Positions 5,094 through 5,889 of a DNA stretch of 5,889 nt are shown piece after piece. Within the stretch, counting starts at the first letter, position 1. Every line of letters starts with the position of its first letter. The notes beneath the pieces were generated by a model. It was not told the origin of the DNA. It did no database searches and saw only the letters and a list, made by a program, of their open reading frames with translations. The stretch is from Sulfurimonas sp. (GTDB taxonomy: Bacteria > Campylobacterota > Campylobacteria > Campylobacterales > Sulfurimonadaceae). The position numbers and the translations under genes were made by a program. The stretch is taken from NCBI GenBank assembly GCA_027063585.1, contig JAMORM010000098.1:1-5889 (forward strand), read 5' to 3'.

Positions 5094-5889
5094 TTAACTA
5101 TTTTGGGTAAAAATGAGGTTTTTAAGACTTCTTTCTTCATCAGTACTGGCAAATTCAGGAAGGTTTTCTAAGCGTTTGACGAAGCTAAAACTTGGTGCCC
5201 ATTGTTTTATCATATCAATTATGAAACTGCTGTCTAGTTCAGGAGAGTTCAGACATGCTAAAAGTATACAATTCTCACTTGCAATTTGCGGCAGTTTTTT
5301 AATGAGTTTCTCATAATCCTTAGTCGCTTCAAAACTTCCGCGCTGAAAACTCGGTGGGTCGATGATTATCATGTCGTAAGGACCTTTTCGTTTGAGAGAA
5401 GAAAAAGATTTTAAAATATTATAAGGCAAAAAACTCACGCCTTTTGGATCGAGGTTGTTTAAAGAGTGATTGGCCATTCCTGTTTTTAAAGCACCTTTGC
5501 TCATATCTACATTGACAACGCTTTTTGCACCGCCGACTTTTGCGGCGAGGGAAAAAGCACAAGTATAAGAAAATAGATTAAGTACATGTTTGTCATTAGC
5601 ATTTTCTTTGACAAAGGCACGCCCGTTTTTCATATCCGGGAAATAACCGCTGTTTTTATTTGAGAGAAGATTAAGTTTGATTTTTATACCGTTTTCTATT
5701 ACATGTAATGCCTCGGGGACTTCACCGATGAGTACTTCACTCGGCGCACCGTTGAGGTATCTTCTTTGCACTACAAGTGTTGTATATTTAGTGTTACATG
5801 TAAACTCTTTGAGCATATTTATAAGTGCAGTTTCATTCTCCTTCTCAAAATAAAGCGCAACACTGAGTATGTCATCAATAGAATCGACT
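5094..5889 (-). CDS. class I SAM-dependent (RlmI-like) methyltransferase, N-terminus beyond the right edge
   Basis: The frame is open from the right edge to the TAA at 5094-5096, giving 265 visible codons. The first are VDSIDDILSVALYFEKENET. The first internal ATG is at 5816, but the preceding 24 codons read as ordinary protein, and this family normally has N-terminal sequence there, so the true start is outside the window. The SAM-binding motif I is VLNLFSYTCAFSLAA, followed by GGAKSVVNVDMSKGAL, whose acidic residue should contact the SAM ribose. Motif IV is IIIDPPSFQRGSF. NSGYFPDMKNGR before motif I is the usual conserved entry. The DPPSF core and overall order match the bacterial RlmI/RlmK-like RNA methyltransferase family, which mostly acts on 23S rRNA. 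The target base cannot be assigned here: RlmI makes m5C and RlmK makes m7G. The gene is convergent with the DJ-1-family gene. Confidence 0.9.
   Translation of the reverse strand, partial: VDSIDDILSVALYFEKENETALINMLKEFTCNTKYTTLVVQRRYLNGAPSEVLIGEVPEALHVIENGIKIKLNLLSNKNSGYFPDMKNGRAFVKENANDKHVLNLFSYTCAFSLAAKVGGAKSVVNVDMSKGALKTGMANHSLNNLDPKGVSFLPYNILKSFSSLKRKGPYDMIIIDPPSFQRGSFEATKDYEKLIKKLPQIASENCILLACLNSPELDSSFIIDMIKQWAPSFSFVKRLENLPEFASTDEERSLKNLIFTQNS

Noticed and set aside
5814..5816. The ATG at 5816 as the start of the methyltransferase
   Set aside because: The frame stays open to the window edge and its 24 upstream codons look like genuine protein. AAGGAG is about 22 nt away from this ATG and so is not placed for it.
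1..5889. CRISPR arrays, tRNA or rRNA genes, insertion sequences, phage or defence genes
   Set aside because: No tandem spaced repeats, cloverleaf-like segments, transposase motifs or mobile-element ends were seen; coding sequence fills nearly the whole window.

Overview
The window is AT-rich and gene-dense, with short intergenic gaps. It looks like a piece of a Campylobacterota (epsilonproteobacterial) chromosome, possibly a Sulfurimonas-like free-living member. The grounds are the base composition, near-consensus TATAAT-type -10 boxes without clear -35 boxes, and pyrD followed directly by an M16 zinc protease. I recall that gene order from Helicobacter and Campylobacter genomes. The taxonomic call is inference; no rRNA or other marker gene is present.

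Layout, left to right: (1) 1-368, minus strand, the first 122 codons of an exported M16 metallopeptidase that runs off the left edge. (2) 368-1426, minus strand, pyrD, a class 2 (quinone-linked) dihydroorotate dehydrogenase, whose stop codon overlaps the protease start in TAATG. (3) 1462-3450, minus strand, a membrane-bound GGDEF-EAL protein with both catalytic domains apparently intact. (4) 3447-4322, minus strand, a NitT/TauT (NMT1)-like periplasmic substrate-binding lipoprotein whose stop overlaps the GGDEF-EAL start in ATGA. (5) 4323-4460, a divergent promoter region whose two -10 boxes lie in a perfect 9-bp inverted repeat. (6) 4461-5024, plus strand, a DJ-1/YajL-family protein. (7) 5025-5093, a short convergent gap. 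(8) 5094-5889, minus strand, a class I SAM-dependent (RlmI-like) methyltransferase whose N-terminus lies beyond the right edge.

The main point of interest is the translationally coupled pair of binding lipoprotein and GGDEF-EAL receptor. No ABC permease or ATPase is visible beside the binding protein. This suggests it is a ligand sensor that presents its occupancy to the periplasmic domain of the c-di-GMP enzyme, comparable in architecture to the NspS-MbaA polyamine sensor of Vibrio cholerae but with a different class of binding protein. The ligand cannot be read from the sequence. The pyrD-protease pair lies just downstream on the same strand and may be partly co-transcribed, but a perfect TATAAT inside a 10-bp inverted repeat at the gene junction suggests its own promoter. 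The remaining genes are ordinary housekeeping or stress functions.
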